Shown piece by piece: positions 12,051 through 24,089 of a stretch of 64,000 nt of DNA (position 1 is its first letter; every line of letters starts with the position of its first letter). Location of the stretch: assembly GCA_021234155.1 (NCBI GenBank), contig JAJEKV010000056.1, positions 8,108,575 through 8,172,574 on the forward strand. The letters run 5' to 3'. The translations under genes were made by a program, and so were the position numbers. The notes under the pieces were generated by a model. It ran no database searches, was not told where the DNA came from, and worked only from the letters and a program-made list of their open reading frames with translations. This DNA comes from Isoetes taiwanensis. Lineage: Eukaryota > Streptophyta > Lycopodiopsida > Isoetales > Isoetaceae.

Positions 12051-15000
12051 TATAAATTCCCTAAAAGTGAAAATAGAAGTACAAGTCAAAACATCAAAAT
12101 CAAAATCAAAATCAACAAACATTTTTCTAGGATGGAGGATCTTGTGAGTTACTTATATGCCAAATTTGAACTCAAAATTGATCTCCTTCTTAAAGTTGTT
12201 CTTTTATATCACAACTGCATTTTGGGAATCAGTACTAGTTCTCAGAAGGCAGATTACAATTTTAACCTTGTCAGTTTGAATTGAGAAATTTGCCACCTTG
12301 TGGTGTGAAGCAATGGCGCACCACCCCCCCCCCCTCCCCCCCTTCAGAATGTGACATAATTATGAAGCTAGCTACATCGATTGAGAAAGACTGTGACCAC
12401 GCACAACCCCGGCAAGAGCATGGTCTCTTAGCACATGTATAGTAAATGTCATATTTGAACATCACATGTCATGGTTTAGTAATTGCATCATTGTATCTTG
12501 TTGTCTTGGCATTTAATCATGTACTTGGATCCTCTGGGGTCGGGCTTCTAGGTTTGATGGCCTAGGTGGCTCCAGCATTCTCATATCATCTATGTTCTTT
12601 GTCTTTGTGCTCTGTGACACCGGGCATGGCTGCATGTCAACTCTTAGAACCCATGATAAGCAGTTCTCCAGTGCCAGATGTGGGCTAGGAATGGTATGGG
12701 CATAAAAAGTTCACTCCACCACTCCCGCTACAGGGCTCGGAATGTGAGCTAGCTGGGCTTATGCTAATAGGGCCTGCATGTAGGCTGGCTGAGCTTCCCA
12801 TTGGCCCAGAGTTGTGTTATGATGGTATTTTGACTATGTTTCTCTACTTCTGATGCTCATGTTTGGTATTTCCTCAAATTATGTTGTCATTATCTAGCAC
12901 TGTACTCACATAGGATTTTGTGTCTCTGCTTGTGCGTGTGTTCTTGTATCCAAGACTTTTAGAGTATTTCCATGCACGCAGTGGCAGTCAGGGATTCCCA
13001 CTTAGTCAGGAGGACTAATCCCATTGAGTGCATGTGCAGTGAATCCGGTAAGGCAATGATCAAGTTGATGGCGGCAATGTAGCCAGGGATCGGGGTTGAG
13101 TTCTAGAGCTGAGTTCCTATCTGATTTGATCGGTTGTTGATGGATAAGAATGGATCATTCTCAATTGCAAAATGGAAGATTGAATTCTTCGCCAATATTG
13201 TAACTTTTGTGCAGGTTTTAGGCCAATTTAGACCTAGCCTTAAGTTTAGACAAAATCTCGAGTTGCCAGGAGGGTAACTCGGCAGGCTCATCACAATTGC
13301 ATTGAAGTCACTCTAAGTATGGCTTCCCGTAGAGGCTAATAGCGAATTATATCCTGCTCAAGATGAAGAAGAGGGTCACTAGGTTCTAAATCCATTCTTG
13401 ATAAGCTTTTTTTTATGTAATGGAGCAACGTAACATACAACTAGGAATACTCTGCAATCACATCCTAATAGTTTCAACCATATACATTGATTATGACAAT
13501 CTTTTTGGATTTCTTTCCATTGCTGAAGGGACTTCTATGCGACGCCATATGCCAAATTGACATGGTAGGAGGTTACATTATGGATGTTAGGTAGGTGTGG
13601 ATGTCCACATTGAGGGAGCTTTTACCCCCTCACTTTGGGCATTCCAAGGAATTTTTGCTTCAAATTTGCATCATTGAAAATCACACCTCGAGGAAAATCC
13701 AGATCAATAACAATTTTAGAATCTGACATTTTTCATCCTACTGCATGGCGATCTTCCCCTAGTTTTAACCGAGTTAAGCAAAGCACATAATGCGCTATAC
13801 CATTGCAAATTTACTTAAGCAAATCCACATTCCTTGTGTTGAATCTTCAGCTTTTGCATTGTATCTTCTAGATAATTTTCACGATAGATATCAACATGAA
13901 GAGTTAGTTGTCAAAATGCCAAACACGAAAGGTCACTTGAAACGTTTTTGACATGAAGGACTTGATGTCAACATCGGTTGAATGGGTTCATGTTGACATG
14001 AATCCCTTTAATTTTAACACGTGGCATTTCTTTTCGATATGAACATTTGACCCCAACATTTTATAAAAGTTCACATTGATCTATGAGGATGCTATTCTAA
14101 TGTGTTTATTATACATTCTATGAGGATTCGAATGTATATTGTTCTTAAACTTGTCTGGAACTTTAGAATTTGCATTCTTCACTGTAGCTATATGGTCAAT
14201 GTGCGGAAGCTTAATGTCAATAATCGTCTTTATTTTCTGATCACGTTTTTTTCTTCCTGTGTCTTCTTTCTATTTGCTTCAACGCGATCTAGATCTGATC
14301 TGACATCTTTATCACCGTGCCCTTCCTTGTCTCACGTTGCCACTTGACACATTTTGAGCCTGTTCCGATATGGCAGCACCCACTCAGCCAAAGCAAGAGT
14401 TTAACAAATGCATCAGCAAAGCTTTTCCATTCACCTGCAACAGTTCATGGATCTGGCCTGAAACCACCTTACAACTACATAACCAATAATTTGTACGTTG
14501 ATTTTATCTTCAAATGCCTAAGAGATATAAAGAGGCACATCTTTGACGTTCCTATATAGCTTAAAAATAATAGGCTATTACGAATATGAGAAAATTATTT
14601 ATTTGCTAATCTGCTCTGTGTACAATTCTTAGATATGAATTCAACACATATTAAGGATGTTAAGACAATGTCCAGGAACTGATTGCAAACTGCTGATCCA
14701 GTACCATTAATTTCAGCTAAGCAAGATTCCAGCTTCACAGATGCCATCAACAGTATATCACGAAAATGTGGTAATACACTATGCTTCAAAAAGTTTCAAG
14801 ACATATAGAAATGATTCACGTACATATGTTACCCACAATCATATGTTGACGCAGAACCAAATGCAGCTCACTGACACCAGAGTAACAATCATATGTTGAC
14901 GCAGAACCAAATGCAGCTCACTGACACCAGAGTACTCGAGGATATGGGTATTCCCCCGCAAAAGACTCCATGTCTACCTATCACATTCATATAGCACCCT

Positions 15001-15065
15001 AAAACTTCACCTTCCCTTTGCTAATCCAGGCTTGTGCTAATATTACCGGATTACAACAATAGTTG
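12051..15065. other. intergenic DNA without a recognised gene
   Basis: About 3 kb upstream of LINE B and downstream of the syntaxin gene. Only short, unconvincing frames occur. A C-rich homopolymer run lies at about 12322-12343, and a perfect 50-bp tandem duplication at 14835-14934. Confidence 0.5.
14835..14934. repeat. perfect 50-bp tandem duplication
   Basis: Bases 14835-14884 are repeated without a mismatch at 14885-14934. The identity suggests a recent event. It lies about 130 bp beyond the stop codon of the syntaxin gene, possibly in its 3' flank. Confidence 0.95.
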
Positions 15066-16982
15066 CTACCCTTTATACCAATCCAGAAAAAGAAGGGCTG
15101 CTGGCATCATAAACAAGAACATGAGGGCCCAGATACGACTACTTGAATTATGTGCTATTGTCTTTCTCAGTTCTTTGTTTCCCTCGGTCACATTTTGAGT
15201 AGCCTCAACAGCCTGTAGTGAGTTCCCCAAGAATATTAGGCCCCTGGCTTATCAACTAGTTGAATTAAAGAGTGCAAAATTCCAGAAATACCTGCTGGTA
15301 CAAAACTTCTATTTGCTGTGCCTGCTGGGATACATGAGTTGAAAAGAGATGATTAAGGGCAGACATCTCAATCATCTTTCTCTCTGTCTCCTCTGATGAA
15401 TTGAGCAAATCAGTAAGTTCTGCCTGTGCACTTCAAAACATTTAGTAACCGGGCTTCTAACCACCACCATGCTAAGAAAGTTTTCAACATTAAAACAGTG
15501 CATGGCATGCACAAAAGGTTACTTAACCTGCCTGCAACGCCTGTGTCTCATCATCCAGCAAATCTTGTCTAGCTTCAGATCTCAATTGAACCTTCAGATC
15601 TTGACCATTCGTTTCATTACTGGGAACAGCAAAATTTAAATGAGAAACATCAGCAGACTCTACAAAATGCCTGCGCTTTGGAAATCTTTTCTCGATAGCT
15701 CTCTGAAATCTGATTGCCCGAAGACGGTCAAAAATGGTTGTTAAAGCATGAAGATGCTCACTGAGGATCAGCACCTAATAAATGGACTTGTTAGTAAAAG
15801 TTTATTTGCTCATCACCTTAGGCAGCATTTGCAAAAATCAGTTACATACAAAAACGTCCTTTTTAAGGCTATTAGAACTGCATAAGCCTTCCTCTAGATC
15901 TTAAAAAGAATGCCAGGCCCAGGAAACAGACAAGAATAAGAATCGCTACAAGCATTCAGTAAGCCATAATAGAGCTAGCCATACTTGTTTGGCATAATGG
16001 CAGGACTCTGTTGTAATGACACTGCTAGACAGAATTAACTAGTCTATTGAGAGTTTTGTTTTGTGGTGGTTAGTGGCTGCATGGAGCGATTCCCATCAAT
16101 GATCTTGACTGTGTTCTGCTAGCTGTTGCTTGCAATAGCATCTCCTTATTGGAGTCTCTTAAATAGAAAACAAAGCTTTTATGTAACTTACTATACCATG
16201 CTGGTGAGCAACCAAATCAACGTTTGGTTTTGTTGGTACCCATCCAGTTCTTTCCTTTTTCCCAATGCTGTCCTTCAGGTCATCAATGTGTTTTCGACAA
16301 GCCTTCACGAACAAACCAACCTGGGAACAAGCCAAAAAAAATCAAACAGTAGGACAAGGCAGAATAAAAGCCTGAGAGGAAGAGAAAATATGCTCACCAA
16401 CCTCTTTCTCAATATTATCCCGCTCTTCCTCTGTACACCGTTGTTCATCAAGATAATCCTTTCTATGTTTCAAGACAAATGAATGCATGGTGCGGATATG
16501 GCCTAACTATCAACAGCAAAACAGCCATGTTAAAATTCCACAGAGTCGGTACAAGTACATAAAACTAAGCAGAGATTTGTCCATATTTAAAACCCTATTG
16601 TGAAACTTCAATTAGCTTGCAACGTATAACACAGAATACAAAATTCCAAACTTTTAGTATCTCAAGAGCCAACAAATACATCAAAATCGCGAACAAAATT
16701 GGTGGAACAACTAAGCATATCAAAATACAGCTTACAATGTCCAATGCTGAAGTGGTAAATTCTGTCCGCTCACATGATTTACGCAGAAGGAAGGATGAGA
16801 CAACTTTTGCAACTTCATCCTGCACAGATTTTGACATGAATTTATGATTATAAATCTCAAAGACATAAAGCAGAGTGAGGCCAACTTATGACTACCTCCG
16901 CATATCCTTCCTTAGATGCAGCATAATAAATAGCCTCCTTATATTTCTCTGTTAGGTCTTTTGCCACCATCGCTATGGACAT
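15066..16982 (-). CDS. SYP81: SYP81 / syntaxin-18 (Ufe1)-type SNARE, 7 exons
   Basis: A tail-anchored Qa-SNARE of the plant SYP8 group, the ER-resident syntaxin that with its partners drives fusion of Golgi-derived vesicles with the ER. Exons (minus): 16982-16896, 16819-16736, 16506-16402, 16320-16192, 15774-15528, 15419-15292, 15212-15066. They sum to 927 nt, or 308 residues, close to the usual length of about 310. Seen in sequence: an N-terminal helical region; a Ser-Glu-His-Leu-His block starting exon 5; an Asp-Asp-Glu-Thr-Gln-Ala-Leu-Gln motif; the SNARE helix in exons 6-7 with repeated Gln-Gln; and a C-terminal hydrophobic anchor ending Phe-Leu-Asp-Trp-Tyr. The start is the first ATG of exon 1, which aligns with the family N-terminus. 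The exon 5/6 junction can slide over a repeated GCAG without changing the protein. The donor of exon 3 (GTTGGT) is weak but preserves the frame. No lesions were seen. Confidence 0.92.
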
Positions 16983-19443
16983 TTGAAAATTGGCTTCAAA
17001 GATACGTTTAATACTGACCTACTTAGAAGAATTCCCCACATAGTAGTAAGAAGTTTCTAAGTGGCATCTAAACCAGTAGCAAAGGACGAGACCTACGACA
17101 TTGAAACATGTGCAGCAGATAAGATGCAGGTTTCTCTTCAGACTTTAATAAACAGTTTATAAGCCACCTCACAAGAGTCCTTTGGAGTAGAGAGCCGGGA
17201 TCAAGAACTCCGATTTCCTCTTCGGGCCGGAGCCAGGGTTCGAAATTTTCTAAAAACAAAGGATATAAAAGTCCTTGAGACATCTCAGACTTGAGCAGGA
17301 CATGTCCAATCCGATGCTTGAATAGTAGGAGAGGGTCCAATATAACACACAATTAAGATTTTGACATAAATACAACAAAGCCACAGATGCTACCTGTAAT
17401 CGCACAGAACACAGCCACAGAAGTCCCTTCTTACCGCCGGAAGAGAGAACACGGCGCTACCGCATCAATAGGTTGCCCTTGGATTCCACAGTAGAATCTA
17501 TTGCAGGGAAAATAAAATTACATTTTGATAGCTTTGATGCGACAATTGAAGAAGCATGTCCTTGGTAAATTTTTTTTAGCGTTTGAGTTGGTTTATTCTC
17601 TAGAAGTTCATACAAATGGAGAGGAAATCCTTTGAATTTTGAACCAAGAGTTAAAGAAAAATAATTGAAATTACCACTAGATTTTGTTCGCACGTTTGCA
17701 CAAACAAAAGTTGAGACTTTGAAGCAATTTGAAGCTATCCACGTTGCAGCCAGCTGGGATTATTATGCACGTGGAGAGCCTCGTAGTCGTTAGATTTGAT
17801 CTATGGTGGAGAAAAAACATGGAAATTTCAGCATGGGCACCGTTGGAAGTTATGGCCCGGCTAGAGAAGTCCGCGAACACTTATCATTTTCGCGACTTCG
17901 AGCAGTTCATGCCGCCATCTCTGCTGGCGATCAGGAAGGCAAATTAAAGTGTCGGGTTATGATCTTTGCATGTAAAATCCCATTCTGCTTTCAAGCATTG
18001 CTATTCAAGGAAGTACTTTATTGGCCCTCCTTATCGAGCTCTTCTCTCCAAGAAAAGAATGTAAGATATGTATGGCACTTGGAAACGAAATTTGTAAGTT
18101 TTAATCCTGTTGTTGCTCGTCATTTTGTTCTATTAGAGTAAATTAAATGTTGTACACAAAATGTTGCAAGTTAGGAACTTATTTGACTTTCAAAATATAT
18201 ATCTGACCTAAGTGGACTAACCAGGATCAGTTAATATTTTGTGTTGCTAATATTATGGTTGCTCGTTCTTTTTCAATGGATCTTTGCCTGGCAATTTGTA
18301 GAAGCCTCAGCAAACTCAGATTGAAGAATAATTATTTAAGTAGAGCTATTCTATAGTGCCTTTTTGCATTGCCTGCTTTAAATTTCCGTTCTCTAAGTAA
18401 TAACGAGTTTAATGGTTGAGGTTCCTATTTCTATCCATGATGGAGTTAAAGAGTCATGATACTTGTATATTCCAGCTAACACTACATTACGCACAATCAA
18501 AAGATATTTATGATTCTTCTAATTTTTTGCACGGAGTTATAGCTATCGCGTTTATCAGTACGTCGCAGCGCAGATGTATTAGGTCAATTTATGCCACTGG
18601 TTTGTAAGGATTGGTCACAGATAGAGCTACTCGTCTTTTCACTGCCATTAAGGTTCCAATATATCTCCTACATGATAATGAGCTTGTGTCTCAAAATCAT
18701 TATTTGATTGCACATTTGTTCATGTTTGAAGAAAATGGATATGAATTGATGTTTGTAAGTGCAAGAACAATTGCTCAAGCTTATTTAACTTGTCAATTTC
18801 CTCTAAATTTGAAGCGGGTCATCACTCTTATCTGGCTCAGTGATGAACAACAAATTTCGTACATGAAATGTGCGCACCTACATAAAGGCATGAAGCAAGT
18901 GTACTAGTATTACTTAATTTTTTGTATAATGTGCATAAATCTGTGAAGTGTATGTATAAATGAAGAATTATATGGGTATAATGTGGAGAAAATGTAAGAA
19001 ATGTGCAAATATTGTGGAGAAGCATGAGGAGAATTATTTATGTTGTATTGAAGTGGAACTTATGGACTTGAAGGAGTATTAAAGTCCTTATTTATTTTCA
19101 TTGGTTGATATTTTGATGATGTGTCATGAATCTAGAGGCGCATGGTAGTTGCAAAGGAGTTTGCATGGCCTAGATTTGATGATGAGTTAGCAAAATCTAG
19201 TGAACTTATGGTAGTTAGAAATTGGATCTAAGGTTGAGATTTGCCTAGAACTAATGGCTAAGATCAAGTGGAGTTTTCTATAAGAGAGACAAAACTCATG
19301 TAGAAAGGAGGTCCAATTTTGGAAGATGACATCTGGACGAAGTTCTTGAAGTTGTGACTATCTTTCTTGATTAGTTGAATAATATTATGTTGAAGTATGA
19401 TATTTTGAATATGATTATATGATTCTCTCATGTGTTATCTCAA
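16983..19443. other. upstream flank of SYP81 and gene-poor DNA
   Basis: No gene is recognised. A plus-strand frame at 17803-18141 (112 codons, somewhat GC-richer in its first half) could be a first exon of a divergently transcribed gene, and 18611-18907 (98 codons) is another open frame, but neither resembles a family I know. The SYP81 promoter and 5' UTR must lie in the first few hundred bases. Confidence 0.4.
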
Positions 19444-21793
19444 TTTTTTTTTTTTTAATTGAAGGCTGCTATATATATTTTAAAAAGGATTTACAAAAAC
19501 TTCTTTTTCAAGGGAGAAGGAACCCTAAAAAAGAAAGGAGATCCGAGAATGTCCAGATTTAGAAAACAGGGATCATCCTAAAGCTTGTTTAGTTTAGGAC
19601 AAACTAAATATTAAAATTATCTTGCTAAAGAAAGTCTCCGTCATCAGAATAGATAGATTGTTCAGTGATAGGATCTCAGGTGATAGTTCCTGGTCTTCCT
19701 TGCCTTCCCCTTCGTCTTCTCGTGGAATGTGCAGTAAACGCACATGCATACTTTTGCCCTGGCCATGTTGAACCGGCCTCTGCTATCCTTTGCTTGGCAA
19801 ATTAGCTCTCTCCTTGTATTGTAGTTCTGATCACAGCAGCATCCACACTGGCATCTCTCCATGTGCTCCAGAACACTGGCTGCTCCAAATACCTTGATCC
19901 ATTCGTTGTTCGCATTCAGGTCCATCTTCCTCCACTTGAGTTTGCGCACCAACAGAAATAGAGTACCTGCAATAATGAAGTCATCCATTAATCTCTTGAA
20001 TCCACTTAACATCAAATTGGAACTGTTTGATTATCCCTTCGGGAGGAACAATTTCACCATTAAAGATAAAAGAATTCCTGCCCTTCCATATCCTCCAGAG
20101 GAGGACAAAAATTCTCCAATCCTTGGGATTCTCTGGCATGAAAAAATCCTTCTCACTTAGATGAATGAGATCATATCCCAGAATTCCCGAGGCAAGCTCT
20201 AAAATCCATTCTGACCAAAGACATCCTCTAAAAAGATGATTTTCATCCTCTTTTGCTCCAAGGCATCTTTCACAGATATCAGAATTGGCCATAGATAATT
20301 TATATCTTTTCGAGTTAGTAGCCAAGGCTCTATGCCAAAGTTGCCAGATGAATGACTTAATCTTCGGGTTAATGGGACTTTTCCACATGAAATTCAGATT
20401 CTTGATGGATCTTTCCAGCTGAACATCCCATTTTATATGAATAGTAACTCCTTCTCCCCTCATGAGATACTTATATGCTCTTCTAACAGCATAACCTTCC
20501 TTTCCTTCATTTAGCCAAGAGTTATCCTCATGAGTCCAGTAATTGTTCATGATGGCATTAAGAACATTATCATAGAGTGTCCTGGTCTGCACTCCTTCAT
20601 TAACCAAAGTGGACCTGTCAAAAGGTATAATTCCATTAGCATCAAAAAGATCCCTTATAAAAATGATTCCCTTACTCTTCCATAACTTGGCCTGATCAGG
20701 AAAGTGGCAGGCCAGACAGAGGTTAGGATTGTTGAGCAGGAAAGCAGGATTCCAGAATATGGTTTGATCCATGGAAAGCCCTTCTTTCCAAGTATACATT
20801 CCCTTAATTTGATCCCAAGCCTTGATCCACTTCTTGATAATACCTGGGGTGGATGCAGGGACAGTAAAAGGAAAAAAGATAGAATGGGGAAGCTCCATCT
20901 TTAATGATCTCCATCCATAAGGATGGCATTTTCCAATATAATGCCTAATCAGGATAGAAATAGGGTGCTTGATGGAATTATAACAGGTCTTATAAAAGTA
21001 CTTGGCAGCCAATGCCATCCCCTGCTTCTCAATATTGATTGTTCCCAGTCCTCCATGACTCTTAGATTTGCAGCATTCTTTCATTGAGACCGGGTGCCAG
21101 CACCTCCTGTTCTGCCCACAGGCAATAAATCTACGAATAATTCCCTGCAATTTGTTAGCAATCTTTTTTGGAGCAAGAATAACTGAAGATTGATACACAT
21201 GAGAAGAAGAAATCATAAAATTAGCTATGATTGCCCTTCCATTCTTAGAGAGATATTTAGAGTTCAGAGTGTCAACCTTTTTGTAGAATTTTTCAACTAT
21301 ACCTCCCCATAAGTCCGAAGCATTGCTTCTGATTGCAAATGGGATACCCAGGATCTTTGAGCTAGTGTTAGGAGAGTTATACTTACATCCCATGGTTACA
21401 GCCATCACCTCACCCTTTCCTTGATCCCTTGCTTGAATTGCTGACTTGGCATGATTTATTTTACATCCTGAAGCCTCACCAAATTCTCCAAGGATTTTCT
21501 GAACATTCATAATGGAATTCTCATCCATAGACATTAGGATAAAGGTATCATCTGCAAAATGCCCATTTAGAATTTGATCTGCCTGAGAATTATCAGGAAG
21601 TCTCAGACCTTTAATAAGGTTAGTATTTTTAGCAACATCCAACCTACAATGGAGGGCTTCCATGATAATCAGAAACAGGAAAGGGGCAAGGGGGCAACCT
21701 TGTTTTACTCCCCTCTGAATTGTAAAGAAAGGGCTGCACTCACCATTAATGAGTACAGCTGATCTTGAGTTGTACAAAATAGCCTCGAAGATG
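19444..21793 (-). mobile_element. L1-type LINE, 5'-truncated, poly(A)-tailed
   Basis: A minus-strand LINE of about 2.35 kb that ends at low coordinates in 14 uninterrupted A residues (T14 on the plus strand, 19444-19457). It keeps the second half of ORF2 in one open frame (21777-19981, extending a few codons further up to about 21793). It is truncated inside the reverse transcriptase, as is typical. It is a different family from LINE copies A-D, which have microsatellite tails. The long open frame suggests a fairly recent insertion. Confidence 0.88.
19981..21777 (-). CDS. LINE ORF2 fragment: reverse transcriptase palm/thumb plus zf-RVT domain
   Basis: An open frame of 598 codons. Near the N-terminal end it has the Gln-Gly-Cys-Pro-Leu-Ala-Pro motif and, about 45 residues later, the Phe-Ala-Asp-Asp catalytic motif of non-LTR reverse transcriptases. 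The C-terminal third holds the plant LINE zf-RVT domain: a Lys-Ile-Lys-Ser-Phe-Ile-Trp block followed by CxxC and later His/Cys ligands. The upstream endonuclease, ORF1 and RT fingers are missing, so it cannot retrotranspose on its own. It acts, if expressed at all, in element mobilisation and not in a host pathway. Confidence 0.9.
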   Translation of the reverse strand: MYNSRSAVLINGECSPFFTIQRGVKQGCPLAPFLFLIIMEALHCRLDVAKNTNLIKGLRLPDNSQADQILNGHFADDTFILMSMDENSIMNVQKILGEFGEASGCKINHAKSAIQARDQGKGEVMAVTMGCKYNSPNTSSKILGIPFAIRSNASDLWGGIVEKFYKKVDTLNSKYLSKNGRAIIANFMISSSHVYQSSVILAPKKIANKLQGIIRRFIACGQNRRCWHPVSMKECCKSKSHGGLGTINIEKQGMALAAKYFYKTCYNSIKHPISILIRHYIGKCHPYGWRSLKMELPHSIFFPFTVPASTPGIIKKWIKAWDQIKGMYTWKEGLSMDQTIFWNPAFLLNNPNLCLACHFPDQAKLWKSKGIIFIRDLFDANGIIPFDRSTLVNEGVQTRTLYDNVLNAIMNNYWTHEDNSWLNEGKEGYAVRRAYKYLMRGEGVTIHIKWDVQLERSIKNLNFMWKSPINPKIKSFIWQLWHRALATNSKRYKLSMANSDICERCLGAKEDENHLFRGCLWSEWILELASGILGYDLIHLSEKDFFMPENPKDWRIFVLLWRIWKGRNSFIFNGEIVPPEGIIKQFQFDVKWIQEING

Positions 21794-21798
21794 TGACA

Positions 21799-21855
21799 TC
21801 CCTTGGATTTATGATGCTATCTAGGTAAGCTACTGTCACATCATGATCCAAGGGA
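21799..21855. repeat. imperfect inverted repeat at the junction of two LINEs
   Basis: Bases 21799-21816 (starting TCCCTTGGAT) pair with 21839-21855 (ending ATCCAAGGGA) with one or two mismatches across a spacer of about 22 bases. It sits between the 5' ends of two head-to-head, 5'-truncated LINEs. Confidence 0.75.
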
Positions 21856-21929
21856 TACCATCAGGAACTTCATTTGAGATTGGAGATAGAAAGAACAAGG
21901 ATTTTGGCAGGCCGATAGGATAAGAATGC

Positions 21930-22850
21930 TTTTATCAAATTCTACTGCAGGAGACAGGATTCTTGCCTCTTCAGAGGGCGGCCCTTGATCGCCACATTGT
22001 CTATTTTCAGAAGTTGGTCAATATGGACGATGCTCATCTCCCTAACCTAGCTTATATCATGGCAATGGGGCCGCAAGGCCTGCTGGAGGAAAAACAGAGC
22101 TCAATGGTTGGCTAGATGGAATGTGCAGGAGCACAGGTGCATACATGTGCAAACAGAGGCAGATCGCCATAGCTTGAGGCAATATCTTGACGCTTGCTTC
22201 CTCAGCAAGCTTTGGGATGCCAGTGCCCTTGAACAGGTCAATACAGCACACTACCAGCGCCACATAAATTCCACATTGGAACGAGGCCCGCAATACTACA
22301 TGTGTACCCACTTGCCTATGAAAAGGCGCAGACTCATTGCCTCCATTTGCAAAGGGGCACACCATCTTCGAATTGAGATAGGCAGTTGGATTGGTGAGCC
22401 ACGCCAGGACAGGCTCTGTCAATGCTGCCAAATGGGAGTCATTGAGGATGAATCTCATACCCTTCAAAGCTGCCCAGCATATGATCAAATCCGGACGCGC
22501 TATGCTGAGTTGGTCAGGCCTGGCCAGCCGTTACATGTGACATTGAGCACGGCTTTCGTACGGGTGCTGGGATCATACCTTCAGGAGGTTATGGACATGC
22601 GAGATCATCTATGTCCTCGGGCACACACTTGATATGTATATATACAATTATTTCATGATGATGTATACTTGTACAATTTGACAGCATTCTTATTACTGCC
22701 ATGGTTTTCCCTCGAAAACCCTTCGGGAGGGGGGGGGGGTGGCTTAACCCAGATAATAATAAGTTTGTTGCGCTCCTTCTGGGTCCTATAGGCTGATTGG
22801 TCTCAGTGGACGATAAAAACCATTCTTGTTCTTCTTCTTCTTCTTGAAAA
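21930..22850 (+). mobile_element. LINE copy D, 5'-truncated, with (TTC)n tail
   Basis: A plus-strand 3' fragment of the A/B/C LINE family. Similarity to copy A begins near 21930. It contains the C-terminal ORF2 frame, then a 3' UTR with the family's marker sequences (a G-rich stretch near 22726-22742 and a segment equivalent to the GGTCTCCGTGGACG region at the 3' end of copy C). The end is a (TTC)n run at about 22824-22846. The same family ends in (TATTC)n in copies A and B and (TTCC)n in copy C. Confidence 0.85.
22108..22632 (+). CDS. LINE copy D: C-terminal ORF2 fragment with zinc-knuckle-like motif
   Basis: An open stretch of 174 codons, the least broken version of the C-terminal region of this LINE family in the window. 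It contains Arg-Leu-Cys-Gln-Cys-Cys followed by Ile-Glu-Asp-Glu-Ser-His-Thr and a Cys four residues after the His, a CxxC...HxxxxC arrangement. The role is presumably binding of element RNA or DNA during target-primed reverse transcription. It lacks the catalytic domains and is a fragment. Confidence 0.75.
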   Translation: MARWNVQEHRCIHVQTEADRHSLRQYLDACFLSKLWDASALEQVNTAHYQRHINSTLERGPQYYMCTHLPMKRRRLIASICKGAHHLRIEIGSWIGEPRQDRLCQCCQMGVIEDESHTLQSCPAYDQIRTRYAELVRPGQPLHVTLSTAFVRVLGSYLQEVMDMRDHLCPRAHT

Positions 22851-23154
22851 AATCAGAGAACGAGCATTAGGTGAACTGAATCGGTTCCCAAGGGGAATCT
22901 GTCTATCGATGCCGGAAGATTGAAGAACAAGGCTTTGAAGTCGGCATGAATTTTTGCTCTTCCCATTGCTACAATAATTGCTAGAGTTGTTTTTTGACAT
23001 AATAATCTACCATTGATATATCCATGTTAATGGTCTTGGCTTGAGTATTATTATTTCATATGCAACCTTTGTTTGCAATTTGAAATTGTAAATCTAGTTG
23101 TGTTAAATCTTCAGCATATCAGATTTGCTCAAATTCTTCATTGATATCAGAGCC

Positions 23155-23925
23155 ATGGCAACTAGATTAGGAGCAAGTTTATTAAGTGGGATTAATGTAT
23201 TTGAAGGTGAGGCAGGTTTCCAAGCTTGGAAAGACAGGTTGAAAGATGTTATGGAGGCTGAATTGGTGAGTTTGAAGAAGCTGAAGGGGACAGTAGTACA
23301 GTGAATGCTGCTCAAGGAGAAAGTTTTTCTGCTGCAACTGCCACAACAGGAGGTACAAGGAACAGAACTTTGAAGGGCAAACTGCAAGAAGCTCGTGTAA
23401 TAATTGCAAGTAAGCTAAGTTCCAGTATAATGCATAAGCTCAGGGATAAGACTCCAAGAGAGATGTGGGACTTTCTTATTAAAACTTATGAAATGAAAAA
23501 TACTTCACAACTTGACATGCTTGACAGGAAATTGATGAAGTTAAAATTTCAAGAAAACGACAATCTAACCCAGTTCTTCCAAAAGTTTGACAATATCATA
23601 GCTGACTTGGAGACAGCAAAGGTACCAGTTACAAGAGAATTTCAAGTACTTAATCTTGCTAGAACATTTTCTGGTTTCGGTCAGTTGAGCACACTAATAA
23701 GAACAGTTGGCAAAAATGGAAAGAAGGTTGAAGCCTTAATAAGAAGATGAAGATAAACATACGGAAGTCTTGTTTGCTAGAAAGGGAAGAGTTAGTTCAA
23801 ATAAGATAGGGCCATGCTTCAAATGCAAGATGTATGGGCATTTAAAGGCTAACTGCCCCAAGAATAAGAAAATAAAGTGTTATAACTGTGAAGGCTATGG
23901 GCATTTAGCAAACTGGAGGGATATC
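23155..23925 (+). pseudogene. Copia gag (UBN2-type) with two zinc knuckles
   Basis: The ATG at 23155 opens a gag N-terminus with a Phe-Gln-Ala-Trp-Lys motif that stops after about 49 codons; the frame resumes from about 23301 to 23748 with the gag-polypeptide core (a Met-Trp-Asp/Leu-type block and Leu-Met-Lys-Leu-Lys repeats). Two CCHC-type knuckles follow in another frame near 23817-23925; the second has lost its last Cys (Trp-Arg instead). Gag forms the capsid and packages element RNA; this copy is broken. Confidence 0.8.
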
Positions 23926-24089
23926 TAGCAGTCCTAGAAATTTCAGAAATGCAAGAGGCAGGGGTAGAGGAACTATGAATCGAGAGCATGCAGCTATCAA
24001 TATAGCCAAGGATGCAGATGCGAAAGAAACTGATCCGGATGCTAAGGTAATTGTTGGTAGTGCTTTAAGTGCTTTGAAAAATGAGTATA

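Noticed and set aside
12322-12343. Poly-C run as a regulatory i-motif/G-quadruplex
   Set aside because: A single homopolymer-like run with no nearby gene; nothing beyond composition supports a role.
17803-18141. Plus-strand 112-codon ORF as a gene divergent from SYP81
   Set aside because: Open and slightly GC-rich at the start, but no recognised domain and no second exon; too weak to call.
22726-22742. G-run as a regulatory G-quadruplex
   Set aside because: It is part of the conserved 3' UTR of LINE copy D, an expanded version of a shorter G/C stretch in the other copies.
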